From an uncultured Bacteroidales bacterium (GTDB taxonomy: Bacteria; Bacteroidota; Bacteroidia; Bacteroidales; Paludibacteraceae): 64,000 nt of DNA. The position numbers and the translations under genes were made by a program. The stretch lies in NCBI GenBank assembly GCA_900316125.1, contig ONBO01000004.1, positions 1 through 64,000 on the forward strand, read 5' to 3'. This document shows positions 1 to 8,101 of the stretch, piece after piece. The notes under the pieces are model-generated. The model saw only the letters and a program-made list of their open reading frames with translations. It searched no databases and had not been told where the DNA came from. The first letter of the stretch is position 1. Every line of letters begins with the position of its first letter.

Positions 1-621
1 GATGAACTGTTGGCCCGCATCCGTGACATCCGATCATCCGAGAAAGTTTTCTATCGCAAGGTACTGGAAATATATGCGCTTAGCATCGACTACGACCCAA
101 GAGTTGAGATGACACAGGAGTTCTTCAAGACGGTGCAGAACAAGATGCACTTTGCTGTACATGGACATACAGCGGCTGAAATCATCTTTGACCGTGCTGA
201 TGCTCAGAAAGATTTCATGGGCCTGACTACTTGGACTGGTGCATTACCCAAGAAGGCAGACGCAGAGATTGCCAAAAACTATCTCTCTCAAGAGGAAATA
301 TCGACACTTAACCGTATTGTCAGCCTCTATCTCGACTTTGCAGAACTTCAGGCAGAGGAGCACCGACCTATGTATATGAAAGACTGGATTGCGATTCTTG
401 ATGATTTTCTGCGTATATCTCGCAAGGACATCCTGACACATGCCGGACGAATTTCCGCACAGCTCGCCAAGGCAAAGGCTGATTCTGAATATGACAAGTT
501 CAAAGAGCGGACAAAGAACGAGCTGACACCTGTTGAGATACATTTCATAGAACAATTTGAACGGGAACAGAAGAAACTGAGTGACAAGCGTAATCAATGT
601 CAGAACAGAAGTCCGAAATAA
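1..621 (+). CDS. RhuM-family protein, 3' part (runs off left edge)
   Basis: The reading frame is open from the first base and encodes 206 residues ending at TAA 619-621, so the start lies outside the window. The opening segment (LLARIRDIRSSEKVFYRKVL) matches the C-terminal half of virulence-protein RhuM-family (COG3943) members. Helical, charged sequence follows. RhuM-like proteins are often found in or beside type I restriction-modification loci and other defence islands, and their biochemical role is not settled. The YhcG-like gene 23 bp downstream on the same strand fits that setting and could be co-transcribed. Family assignment rests on remembered similarity of this C-terminal region only. 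Confidence 0.72.
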   Translation, partial: DELLARIRDIRSSEKVFYRKVLEIYALSIDYDPRVEMTQEFFKTVQNKMHFAVHGHTAAEIIFDRADAQKDFMGLTTWTGALPKKADAEIAKNYLSQEEISTLNRIVSLYLDFAELQAEEHRPMYMKDWIAILDDFLRISRKDILTHAGRISAQLAKAKADSEYDKFKERTKNELTPVEIHFIEQFEREQKKLSDKRNQCQNRSPK

Positions 622-644
622 TTGATTAACTTTGCAGGCGGAAT

Positions 645-1772
645 ATGAAGAAAGTAGAACAGACAGAAAAGGCAACAAGCCTCATGAAATATAAGGAAGA
701 GTTTGAAACTGTTTGCAGCATCATTGCAACTCATCGGAAGAGGGTTATACGTGTTGTTAACAACGAGTCGTTGTTAATGGTATGGAAAGTTGGAGGATAT
801 ATTTCGAATAAACTGAAGACTTCTGCTTGGGGAGAAGGAACTGTCAGACAACTATCTGATTATATACGAACAATAGATCCTACGGCAAGAGGCTGGAGTT
901 ATCGTACACTATATAAAATGGTGCAATTGTACGATACATATACAACAGTGACATTTTCTGCTTTGATGTCAGAAACTGGCATGACGAAAGGTGGCGATAT
1001 TTTGCCATTTGAAATGGTACAAATTGAAGATCCTGTAATTGTGCCATTCGAAATGGCACAAATTCCAAGTGTGTTATTTGCAACTGGCTGGACAAATCAC
1101 CAGATTATACTAAATAGGTGTAAAACTGATACGGAAAGGCTGTTTTATATGCTTTATGCGGGGCGGGAACGTCTGGAAAACAAAGAACTTATGCGAGCAA
1201 TAAAAACTAATACGATGAGTTCGTTGCTTGGAGGAAAAGAAGTCCAATCAGATGTGATGACAAAAGTATATCCGGCCTCAACGCTTCTTTTTAAGGATAG
1301 AGTGTATCTTGAAATGCTGGGGCTTCCTTTGGAATATAAGGAGTCTAAACTGAGGAAGGGGATAATCTCCCACATGAAAGACTTTATATTGGAAATGGGC
1401 AAGGATTTCTTATTTATTGATGACGAACATCGTGTGACGGTTGGCGGTAAGATATTCAAGGTGGATTTGTTGTTTTATCACAGATTGCTACAATGTATGG
1501 TTGCCATTGAATTGAAGACAACAGAATTTCATCCTAAGGACTTGGGACAATTGGAATTTTATCTGGAAACTCTAGATCAGGAAGAACGACGCTCAAATGA
1601 GAACCCAAGCATCGGTATTCTACTCTGTAAGGATGCTGATATGGAAGTGGTACGCTATGCATTGAACCGTAGCATGTCGCCAACGATGGTGGCTCTCTAT
1701 AAAGAACAACTGCAGGTTGGTAGTGTTATCCAAAGAAGTTTGGTGGAGTTTTGTAAGTTTTTGAGTAAATAA
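645..1772 (+). CDS. YhcG/DUF1016-family PD-(D/E)XK nuclease-domain protein
   Basis: A 375-residue protein starting at ATG 645. The N-terminal ~110 residues resemble the DUF1016 N domain (winged-helix-like; note WGEGTVRQLSDYI). The C-terminal ~180 residues carry the PD-(D/E)XK-like core: D in KVDLLFYHRLLQ, then E and K in VAIELKTTEF, followed by a helix with DLGQLEFYL. YhcG-like proteins are accessory-genome proteins found near restriction systems, and nuclease activity is inferred from the fold. An internal 13-residue repeat (LPFEMVQIEDPVI / VPFEMAQIPSVLF, bases about 1003-1080) sits in the linker between the two domains. Together with the RhuM-like gene upstream it marks the end of an accessory island. 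Confidence 0.85.
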   Translation: MKKVEQTEKATSLMKYKEEFETVCSIIATHRKRVIRVVNNESLLMVWKVGGYISNKLKTSAWGEGTVRQLSDYIRTIDPTARGWSYRTLYKMVQLYDTYTTVTFSALMSETGMTKGGDILPFEMVQIEDPVIVPFEMAQIPSVLFATGWTNHQIILNRCKTDTERLFYMLYAGRERLENKELMRAIKTNTMSSLLGGKEVQSDVMTKVYPASTLLFKDRVYLEMLGLPLEYKESKLRKGIISHMKDFILEMGKDFLFIDDEHRVTVGGKIFKVDLLFYHRLLQCMVAIELKTTEFHPKDLGQLEFYLETLDQEERRSNENPSIGILLCKDADMEVVRYALNRSMSPTMVALYKEQLQVGSVIQRSLVEFCKFLSK

Positions 1773-1873
1773 ATCATTCTTAATTTTGTACATTGTGTAT
1801 GTAACTCACACATTAAAGCCGCACTCCAAATTACAGCTCCGAATAGTTTCAAAACAGAATATGGATGAAAAAA

Positions 1874-1922
1874 GACTAGAAAATGACTAAAAAAGACTAG
1901 AAAAGACTAAAAATGACTAGAA
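1874..1922. repeat. GACTA(G/A)AAAA short tandem repeat, ~10-bp period
   Basis: The pentamer GACTA recurs at 1874, 1885, 1895, 1905 and 1915, separated by A-rich spacers, giving five imperfect copies with 10-11-bp spacing. It lies in the 156-bp gap between the YhcG-like gene and the convergent barrel gene. Apart from this array nothing else is recognisable in the gap. Confidence 0.8.
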
Positions 1923-1928
1923 ACTGTT

Positions 1929-3434
1929 TCAAAATCTAACCCCAAAATACACCGCGGCAGTATGCGTGAGGTTTTGGTGGAGGAAGGCGGCGGTGTAGGC
2001 GGCTTTGAGGGTGAGCGCCCAGTGGGGCTTGGGGGCGTAGGTGAGGCTTAGGGAGAGGCCGGCATCGCCGTGGCTGTGTGAGAGCTGGTTGAAGGTCTGG
2101 CGCACCGGCTGGTTCCAAAGTGTGGGCTCGCCTATGTTCATATAGCTGTGAAGTGCCGCATTGTATGATGCTTGAACGGCGGTCTCAATAATCCACTTTG
2201 GTAGCACCGCCATATATGTGGCTTCTATGTTATTTGTCAGATGGTTTAGCTCCAGAAGGTATGAGGGATGGAAGTATGACTCCGTAAAGAATCTATACCC
2301 AATCTTATATGTTAGCGTAAAGCGGTTTATTCCTATTGCAAAACCGTAGTTTGCCGCCAAGCAGCCATTCGCCTGCTGCATCCTGTACTGGCGGATGGAG
2401 CCTATAATAGGGTAGATATTGTCCGCCGCATCACCAAAAATATTTTCAACTCCGGCTCTGTTTACATATCCGCCTTGCAGCCCCACAGAGCTGAAACGGC
2501 TTCCCATAATAAAGTGATATGAAAGGTCAGCGTAAGCAGCATGTTCACGGCTCTCTGACATGGGCAGGTTATTTAGCGTGGAAATTATATTGGTATAAGA
2601 TGAGTATCTGTAGTTTACGGCGGAGTTCCATCCTGCGCTGAGGCTGAGCAGTGCTGCGCCGGCTTCTGCGCTGTACCCATTATAGACGGTTGAGGTGTTG
2701 CTGCCGTCAAAACGCACATACCTGTTGCCAAGCCCTGTAAGGTGTACCACGTTTGGCGTGCCCTTTTCACTATAGAACTTCAGAATGTTGCTTTGGTTAT
2801 ATATGTCTGCGCCTACATGCACGCCAATGCGCATGGAATCATTTATGCCGTATGATGTAGCCACTTTTACGTTAAGGTCAGAGACTATGTTCTTGGGACG
2901 TGGATCTACACGGCGTGCCTCTATGGTGGCTCTGTAGGCTGCTTCGGCGGCGATGTCAAATTTGTGCGGCAGACGGACGTTAAAGCCTCCGCTTATCTTG
3001 TAACTTTGGGTTGAGAGGTCTCCGCCCACGCTGTCCGCCATGACGTATGGTGCCAGACGCATATAGTCTGAGGTCTCATTGAACTGCATATTGTAAATCT
3101 TGCCTCCGGTGTATGATGCGCCTCCCCATACAGCCCCCTTGTTAAACAGCTGGAAAGAGCTGACCGCCACATCGCCGCCTACATAACCGGAACCCTCCTG
3201 TGGAATCACTGCCACTTTTTGTGTGTTGTATAGAAAATCCATACCTACATTTGTAAGGCTGTGGCTGTAGCGGTAGCCTCTATGGGAGGTGTTATCATAG
3301 ACCGCACAGAACAGACGCTCCCTGTCCGCACACTCATTAGTGGCAATGCGCTGCAGAACCGCCGTGCTGTCTGCGGCATGGCATACGCTCGCCAAGGCTA
3401 CCAAAATGATTAATATGTAAATTTCAACTTTCAA
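1929..3434 (-). CDS. DUF6850-type outer-membrane beta-barrel protein
   Basis: A 501-residue protein with a clear signal peptide (hydrophobic stretch ending ASVCHAA). The rest is alternating aromatic/polar sequence typical of an outer-membrane barrel, ending in a strand with terminal phenylalanine (AAVYFGVRF). It resembles the DUF6850 family of Bacteroidota. The start is TTG at 3434: a stop codon precedes it directly and no ATG gives the full signal peptide. It lies 94 bp downstream of a TonB-dependent receptor on the same strand and is probably co-transcribed with it. In related genomes I recall a DUF4876 lipoprotein accompanying this pair; none is present here. It is likely an accessory barrel of the uptake system, substrate unknown. 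Confidence 0.75.
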   Translation of the reverse strand: MKVEIYILIILVALASVCHAADSTAVLQRIATNECADRERLFCAVYDNTSHRGYRYSHSLTNVGMDFLYNTQKVAVIPQEGSGYVGGDVAVSSFQLFNKGAVWGGASYTGGKIYNMQFNETSDYMRLAPYVMADSVGGDLSTQSYKISGGFNVRLPHKFDIAAEAAYRATIEARRVDPRPKNIVSDLNVKVATSYGINDSMRIGVHVGADIYNQSNILKFYSEKGTPNVVHLTGLGNRYVRFDGSNTSTVYNGYSAEAGAALLSLSAGWNSAVNYRYSSYTNIISTLNNLPMSESREHAAYADLSYHFIMGSRFSSVGLQGGYVNRAGVENIFGDAADNIYPIIGSIRQYRMQQANGCLAANYGFAIGINRFTLTYKIGYRFFTESYFHPSYLLELNHLTNNIEATYMAVLPKWIIETAVQASYNAALHSYMNIGEPTLWNQPVRQTFNQLSHSHGDAGLSLSLTYAPKPHWALTLKAAYTAAFLHQNLTHTAAVYFGVRF

Positions 3435-3478
3435 TTATTCACTAACGTTCATCAATACGTCAATTTTCAATTAAATTT

Positions 3479-3520
3479 CGATTCACCGATTCCACGATTC
3501 ACCGATTCCACGATTCACCG
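3479..3520. repeat. 16-bp tandem repeat (CGATTCACCGATTCCA)
   Basis: Two exact copies at 3479-3494 and 3495-3510, and a partial third at 3511-3520. The array sits between the TonB receptor and the DUF6850 barrel genes, in what would be the intercistronic part of their mRNA. Next to it (3430-3475) is low-complexity AACTTTCAATT sequence that resembles the stretch at 47903-47960. Confidence 0.9.
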
Positions 3521-3528
3521 GTTTTACA

Positions 3529-6117
3529 CTATATTTTCACCGTCATCTCCATCCCAAAATATGGTGATACGCTGCGACGTATCAAAATTCCGTTTCTCTC
3601 AAAATCTGGTGTTATGTTGATAATCTTGTTTACAAACATGGATATAACAAACCACTTGCCTATGTTTTTTGTAACCTTGAAGTTAAAGTACACGGCTGGC
3701 GGCACAGTGTAACGTTCAAATGATGCAGGGTTTATATTGCGTACAAGCTGCTTGAGCACGGGGTTGTCCTCAATGTCCTTGTCAGTGAACTCATGAAGCG
3801 AGCCGTCTTTGTAGCTCAGGTAGTGCGTGGGCCTTCCGTCTTGGAACAGACGCTGGGTTGACACATACCACATAGCCTGCATCGATGTTGTGAAAATTAG
3901 CCCCCATTTTGGTATCTGCGTGTCAAACAGCAGGTTAGTGGATAACTGCTCGTTAATGCGCCCATCGTCCGTTACATAGAGCCCCACATACATATCGCTG
4001 AGCGGAGTGTTGTCAATCACAGCAGAGACAGGGTAGTACATAGGCTGACTATTACGGTATGTGCTTCTGAACCATGCCCCGCTGAACTTTATAGACGTGC
4101 ATAGCGGCTTTATGCGCACTGATGTAAACTCAAACTCCACTCCCATCTTGTCCTGCTCACTTCCGTTTGTCACATAACTGTAGCCGTCAAGTTTCCGCAC
4201 CACGGTATATGGAATCTTTGTAAGGTCTGGCTTGTCCGTCAGCTTGGAGTCCTCAATCACAGATGCGTCATACTTCTTGTACTCATACACGCCATAGTTG
4301 TTTGACTGTCTGAACCCCGATGTCATCTTTTCATTAAAGAAGCTGAGCCACAGGCGGTTGCCCGCAAGTTCAAAGTCTGCTCTCACCTCCCATTTCAGGT
4401 TTCGGGCAGGGGATAGGTTATAGTTAGTAACGTTCTGGCAGTAGCTTATAATGTTATAGCGGCTGTACTCCTCAGGGTGAGACTGGCTGTAATAGCCAAG
4501 CTGAATAATATCAATATAAACAGGGTCAGGGTAGAGCTGGCTCACAGTAGGCATACGGGTGGTGGTGCCTATTCCGGCAGAGAGGGATACGCTGAAATTT
4601 TCTTTTCTACCAAAGTACGGCGATGTCCACTGAGCATTAAGGCGTGGGTCCCAGTATAGCTTTCCAGCCATGGCGTACTCTCTGTCAAGCCCTAACAGCC
4701 CTGTGGCTCTCACTCCGGCCCTCACATCAATAGTGTGGCCGTTCACACGTGCTGTAAACTGGTCCTGCAGGTAGAACGCCAGACTGTTCAGCGCAGGAAT
4801 AGTGTTGTACGCCCTTGGCCTTGCACCCCAGCCTGATGCTGAGAGTGGATGAGACATATCATAGAGCGGTCCCTTGCCAAAGTTCTTTGACATGTCCCAC
4901 TCTAAGCCAGCCTTTACATGGTTACGCACGGCACGTGAGTTAAACTCAAAATCAGCTGAGGCTTTTGCAAAGGCGGTGAAGGGTTTGCCGTCCACAGCGT
5001 AGTTTGCCACATACGGTTTGAACAGCAGGTAGGCGTCATATTCACCAGGCTCAGTGGTGCTTGGCGCTATGCCTGCCCTTGTTGGTGACACTAACAGCTG
5101 ACGCTCTAAATAGTCAAACTCCTGTGTCAGGCCTGCGTTCAAACTTGCCCCCTTAAAGAACTTTATACCGTAACATTGCACTTGCGCTCCCATAGCGGCG
5201 CTTAGCCTGTGGTAGTCTGAACGGAATGTGTTGATACCCCCGTAGCTTAGGTCAGGGTCAACCTTGCTATTGTCAAATGAACCTGTATAGTCAACTGCAG
5301 GGGTGAATGTCCAGTCTGTATGTTCCGTGGATGCTTGGGCGGTAAGGCGTACAGATGCGTTTGCACGCTTGTAGTTGTCGAGCGGATTGGTTATGTCAGA
5401 GTAGGCGTTAAGAAAACCGCCGTCAATGTTCATTACGTAATTTTGGGCGGAGTCAAGCGCAAAACCTTTGCCCAGTGATACGAGCTGGCTTTTGTCATCA
5501 GCTTTGAAACGAGCCTTGAGTCTGGTGGGGCGGCGTATCTTCTTTATGTTCATTACGCCGCTTGTAAGGTTGCCGTACTCTACTGACGGTATTCCTCTTA
5601 TCACCTCCACACTCTCAATGTCGTCAGTGCTTATGGTGCGCATATCCACACCAGAGTTGGCAATTCCTTTCACACCAGTGGATGCTGTGGCTGCCGCTCC
5701 GTTTGTGTACTGCATGTCTGCATCGGTGTTTATGGGTGCGCCATCTACTAAGAAAAGGGTTCCCAAGGCGTTTGTCATGTAGTTTGTGTTTACGGTGGCG
5801 TTGCCTGTGGCTCCTATTGTGCCTGTTTCACGCAGCGATGCGGTGTTTACATCGGTGAGGGCGGGGTCCTTTGCAATACCTCCTGGCAGAAGTTCCATAA
5901 GATCCCCCACATTTGTAGGCTGAAGGTGCTGCATGGCATCCCTGCCAATAACAGAAGTGGAACTGAGGCTCTTTAGCTCTGAGGCTGTAACCACCACCTC
6001 ATTAAGACTCCCTGACATTTCAGCGTAACCTGCAGGTGTGCCCGTATTTTCGCTGTCATCAGCTTGACAGTGGAAAAGGGCGGATATGCAGATTAGAAGA
6101 ATAAAGAGTCGCTTCAT
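3529..6117 (-). CDS. TonB-dependent outer-membrane receptor
   Basis: A ligand-gated outer-membrane transporter of about 862 residues. I place the start at ATG 6117 (MKRLFILLICISALFHCQA), which gives a normal signal peptide; an upstream in-frame ATG at 6138 would add seven unlikely residues. A TonB-box-like segment (LNEVVVTASELKS) is followed by the plug domain (DAMQHLQPTNVGDLMELLPG; later SVEVIRGIPSVEYGNLTSGVMNI) and a long barrel. There is no N-terminal carboxypeptidase-like domain, so it is not a SusC-type glycan receptor and is closer to small-ligand (metal, cofactor) receptors. It is divergent from the hemerythrin-LuxR regulator, with a palindrome overlapping its promoter. Substrate unknown. 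Confidence 0.9.
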   Translation of the reverse strand: MKRLFILLICISALFHCQADDSENTGTPAGYAEMSGSLNEVVVTASELKSLSSTSVIGRDAMQHLQPTNVGDLMELLPGGIAKDPALTDVNTASLRETGTIGATGNATVNTNYMTNALGTLFLVDGAPINTDADMQYTNGAAATASTGVKGIANSGVDMRTISTDDIESVEVIRGIPSVEYGNLTSGVMNIKKIRRPTRLKARFKADDKSQLVSLGKGFALDSAQNYVMNIDGGFLNAYSDITNPLDNYKRANASVRLTAQASTEHTDWTFTPAVDYTGSFDNSKVDPDLSYGGINTFRSDYHRLSAAMGAQVQCYGIKFFKGASLNAGLTQEFDYLERQLLVSPTRAGIAPSTTEPGEYDAYLLFKPYVANYAVDGKPFTAFAKASADFEFNSRAVRNHVKAGLEWDMSKNFGKGPLYDMSHPLSASGWGARPRAYNTIPALNSLAFYLQDQFTARVNGHTIDVRAGVRATGLLGLDREYAMAGKLYWDPRLNAQWTSPYFGRKENFSVSLSAGIGTTTRMPTVSQLYPDPVYIDIIQLGYYSQSHPEEYSRYNIISYCQNVTNYNLSPARNLKWEVRADFELAGNRLWLSFFNEKMTSGFRQSNNYGVYEYKKYDASVIEDSKLTDKPDLTKIPYTVVRKLDGYSYVTNGSEQDKMGVEFEFTSVRIKPLCTSIKFSGAWFRSTYRNSQPMYYPVSAVIDNTPLSDMYVGLYVTDDGRINEQLSTNLLFDTQIPKWGLIFTTSMQAMWYVSTQRLFQDGRPTHYLSYKDGSLHEFTDKDIEDNPVLKQLVRNINPASFERYTVPPAVYFNFKVTKNIGKWFVISMFVNKIINITPDFERNGILIRRSVSPYFGMEMTVKI

Positions 6118-6140
6118 TGGCTGTGCGGGATTTTGCAATG

Positions 6141-6171
6141 CAATATTACTGCAACATCACCACATACCCAA
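6141..6171 (-). promoter_or_regulatory. Predicted promoter of the TonB receptor
   Basis: Reading the minus strand, a -33 TTG (6171-6169), 20 bp, then TAATATTG (6148-6141). This matches the Bacteroidota TAnnTTTG box with one mismatch. The likely transcription start is near 6136, about 20 bp before the chosen ATG. Confidence 0.55.
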
Positions 6172-6189
6172 TCCCAAAATGTTGGGATT
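6170..6189. promoter_or_regulatory. Perfect inverted repeat, candidate operator
   Basis: AATCCCAA (6170-6177), four bases, TTGGGATT (6182-6189): an exact 8-bp dyad. It overlaps the -33 element of the receptor promoter and lies about 15 bp upstream of the -33 of the divergent regulator gene. The position suits a dimeric HTH protein that represses or activates one or both genes. The link to the adjacent LuxR-type protein is inference. Confidence 0.6.
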
Positions 6190-6203
6190 TTACGGGTTAA
6201 CTA

Positions 6204-6234
6204 TTGTTAAAACAAGAGTTTTTTAGCAAATTTG
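6204..6234 (+). promoter_or_regulatory. Predicted promoter of the hemerythrin-LuxR gene
   Basis: TTG at 6204-6206, 20 bp, then CAAATTTG (6227-6234, followed by C). One mismatch to TAnnTTTG. The leader to ATG 6254 would be about 14 bases. Confidence 0.5.
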
Positions 6235-6253
6235 CACCCAATAATTAGTGCCT

Positions 6254-7126
6254 ATGTACAAATTTACTGATAAAATGTGTGACCTGATGTCACATGAAGA
6301 GGATGCTATTCAGATAATAAGCCGTTTTGGTTTGGAGATGGGAGTGGGGGAGCAGACCATCGCTGATGTGTGTGAATCCCACGGAGTTCACACGCCTACG
6401 TTTCTTGCCATTGTTAACTACAAGGTGTTCAAGCAGCGTGCTGTCTCCACCGATATTGATATTCCTACGCTTCAGCGTTACTTGCGTAATGCTCACACCT
6501 ATTTCTTGGACTTCCGTCTGCCGCGTCTGCGCCGCTCGCTCATTGAGGCCATAATACCCGCAGACCCCACCACAAAGATACCTGGGCTTATACTGCGCTG
6601 CTATGATGAGTTTGTGGCAGAGATACGCACCCACATAGAGCATGAGAATGAGGGGTTGTTTGATGAGCATGAACATGATGACCAGCGCATAACAGATAAA
6701 CTCACAGAAATCAAGAACTTGATAATCAAGTATTACCCAACCAAGCCAACATCGGTGGAGGGTACGGTTACATACACCCTTATAAGTGTCATGAGTGATT
6801 TGTGGCACACTGAGCAGGATTTTGCAGACCACTGCGCCATTGAGGATGATATTCTGCGCCCTGCGCTCACCCATATCCGCCCTCACAACAAGCCGCACAA
6901 GGAGGAGCAGGCCATGGAGGAGCTTAGTGAGCGTGAGAAGGACGTGCTTATTCAGGTGGTGCGCGGTCTTAGCAATAAAGAGATTGCAGATGTGCTCTGT
7001 ATATCAATGCACACTGTGATTTCACATCGTAAGCACATAACAAGCAAACTTAACATACATTCCACGGCGGGACTCACTATTTATGCTATTGTCAATAAAC
7101 TGGTTGACATAAATAGCTTGAAATAA
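6254..7126 (+). CDS. Hemerythrin/RIC-like di-iron domain fused to LuxR-type HTH
   Basis: A 290-residue regulator starting at ATG 6254 (a GTG two codons upstream is less likely). Residues ~30-57 resemble the ScdA/RIC N-terminal segment. Residues ~72-210 form a hemerythrin-like helical bundle with H81, an H127-xxx-E131 pair and an H193-xxx-E197 pair. These match the iron-ligand spacing of RIC/YtfE iron-sulphur-repair proteins, although the helix-3 histidine of YtfE is not obvious. Residues 224-280 are a GerE/LuxR helix-turn-helix (LSEREKDVLIQVVRGLSNKE). No receiver domain is present, so the di-iron bundle is presumably the sensor (O2, NO or iron state). It is divergent from the TonB receptor operon, its likely target. 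Confidence 0.82.
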   Translation: MYKFTDKMCDLMSHEEDAIQIISRFGLEMGVGEQTIADVCESHGVHTPTFLAIVNYKVFKQRAVSTDIDIPTLQRYLRNAHTYFLDFRLPRLRRSLIEAIIPADPTTKIPGLILRCYDEFVAEIRTHIEHENEGLFDEHEHDDQRITDKLTEIKNLIIKYYPTKPTSVEGTVTYTLISVMSDLWHTEQDFADHCAIEDDILRPALTHIRPHNKPHKEEQAMEELSEREKDVLIQVVRGLSNKEIADVLCISMHTVISHRKHITSKLNIHSTAGLTIYAIVNKLVDINSLK

Positions 7127-7174
7127 ATCTTTTTTTGTACATTTGCCGCCGATAAAAACTTTGACCTGGATAAA

Positions 7175-7978
7175 ATGAAATTCTGCAGTTTTTCAAGTGG
7201 TAGTGACGGCAACTGTTACCTTATTTCTACAGACACCTGCGGAATTCTTGTTGACGCGGGTATAAGCGTCAAGACCATAAAGAAGGACCTTGAACGCATA
7301 AGCTACCCTCTAAAGAAGATATACGCCATATTTGTGACCCATGACCACTATGACCATATTGCGTCAGTGGGGACGCTTGGAGAGGTTTATCATATACCAG
7401 TCTATTCCACTAAGCAGATACTTGACGGTGTGAACCGCTGCTACAAGGTTACTGAGAAACTCTACGGCAGCCGCCATCATTTTGAAAAGGGCGAGACTGT
7501 GAGCATAGGTGATTTGCGCATAACCTCATTCCAGGTTTACCATGACTCTACAGACTGCGTAGGCTACCACATAGAGCAGGAGGGCGCACCAGAGCACAAT
7601 ATAACCATAGCCACAGACCTTGGCCACATAAATAGTGAAGCCATTCCGTTCCTTATTCAAGCTAATAATCTGGTTATTGAGTCAAACTACGATGAGGAGA
7701 TGCTGCTTCAGGGCCCGTATCCGCTATTTTTGAAACAGCGCATACTCAGCCAGAGCGGCCATCTTGCAAATCATGTAACAGCGCGTTTCCTTGCAGAGAA
7801 TAATCAGAGCCACTGGAAAAACATATTCTTCTGCCATCTGAGCAACAAGAACAACACCCCTGAGAGAGTGGAGTATATGGTTGGCAGAATGTATGATGAG
7901 TGCTGTGTGCCGCAGGAGCAGCGCCCTAATTTCATTATTCTGCCCCGTACCAAACCCATAGATGTGGTGGAATTGTAG
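7175..7978 (+). CDS. MBL-fold metallo-hydrolase, WalJ/YycJ-like
   Basis: A 267-residue cytoplasmic protein with the metallo-beta-lactamase fold. It has an N-terminal strand plus SSGSDGNCYLI, the metal-binding THDHYDH motif at residues ~54-60, and D149 of IATDLGH. Additional histidines follow in SGHLANH and CHLSNKNN. Length and motif order match the YycJ/WalJ group, linked in Firmicutes to DNA/cell-wall housekeeping; its role in Bacteroidota is not established. ATG 7175 lies 48 bp after the regulator gene. A TACATTTGC box at 7138-7146 suggests its own promoter, though the -33 spacing is short. Confidence 0.85.
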   Translation: MKFCSFSSGSDGNCYLISTDTCGILVDAGISVKTIKKDLERISYPLKKIYAIFVTHDHYDHIASVGTLGEVYHIPVYSTKQILDGVNRCYKVTEKLYGSRHHFEKGETVSIGDLRITSFQVYHDSTDCVGYHIEQEGAPEHNITIATDLGHINSEAIPFLIQANNLVIESNYDEEMLLQGPYPLFLKQRILSQSGHLANHVTARFLAENNQSHWKNIFFCHLSNKNNTPERVEYMVGRMYDECCVPQEQRPNFIILPRTKPIDVVEL

Positions 7979-8101
7979 GCTTTGTGTAATAATACTGCAT
8001 AAATATACATAAATCTTACGGTTTATTTAATTTTTATTCAAAAATAATTATTTCGTGCGCATTTTTTTGTTAATTTTGCGCTCGGAAAAAGATATATAGC
8101 T

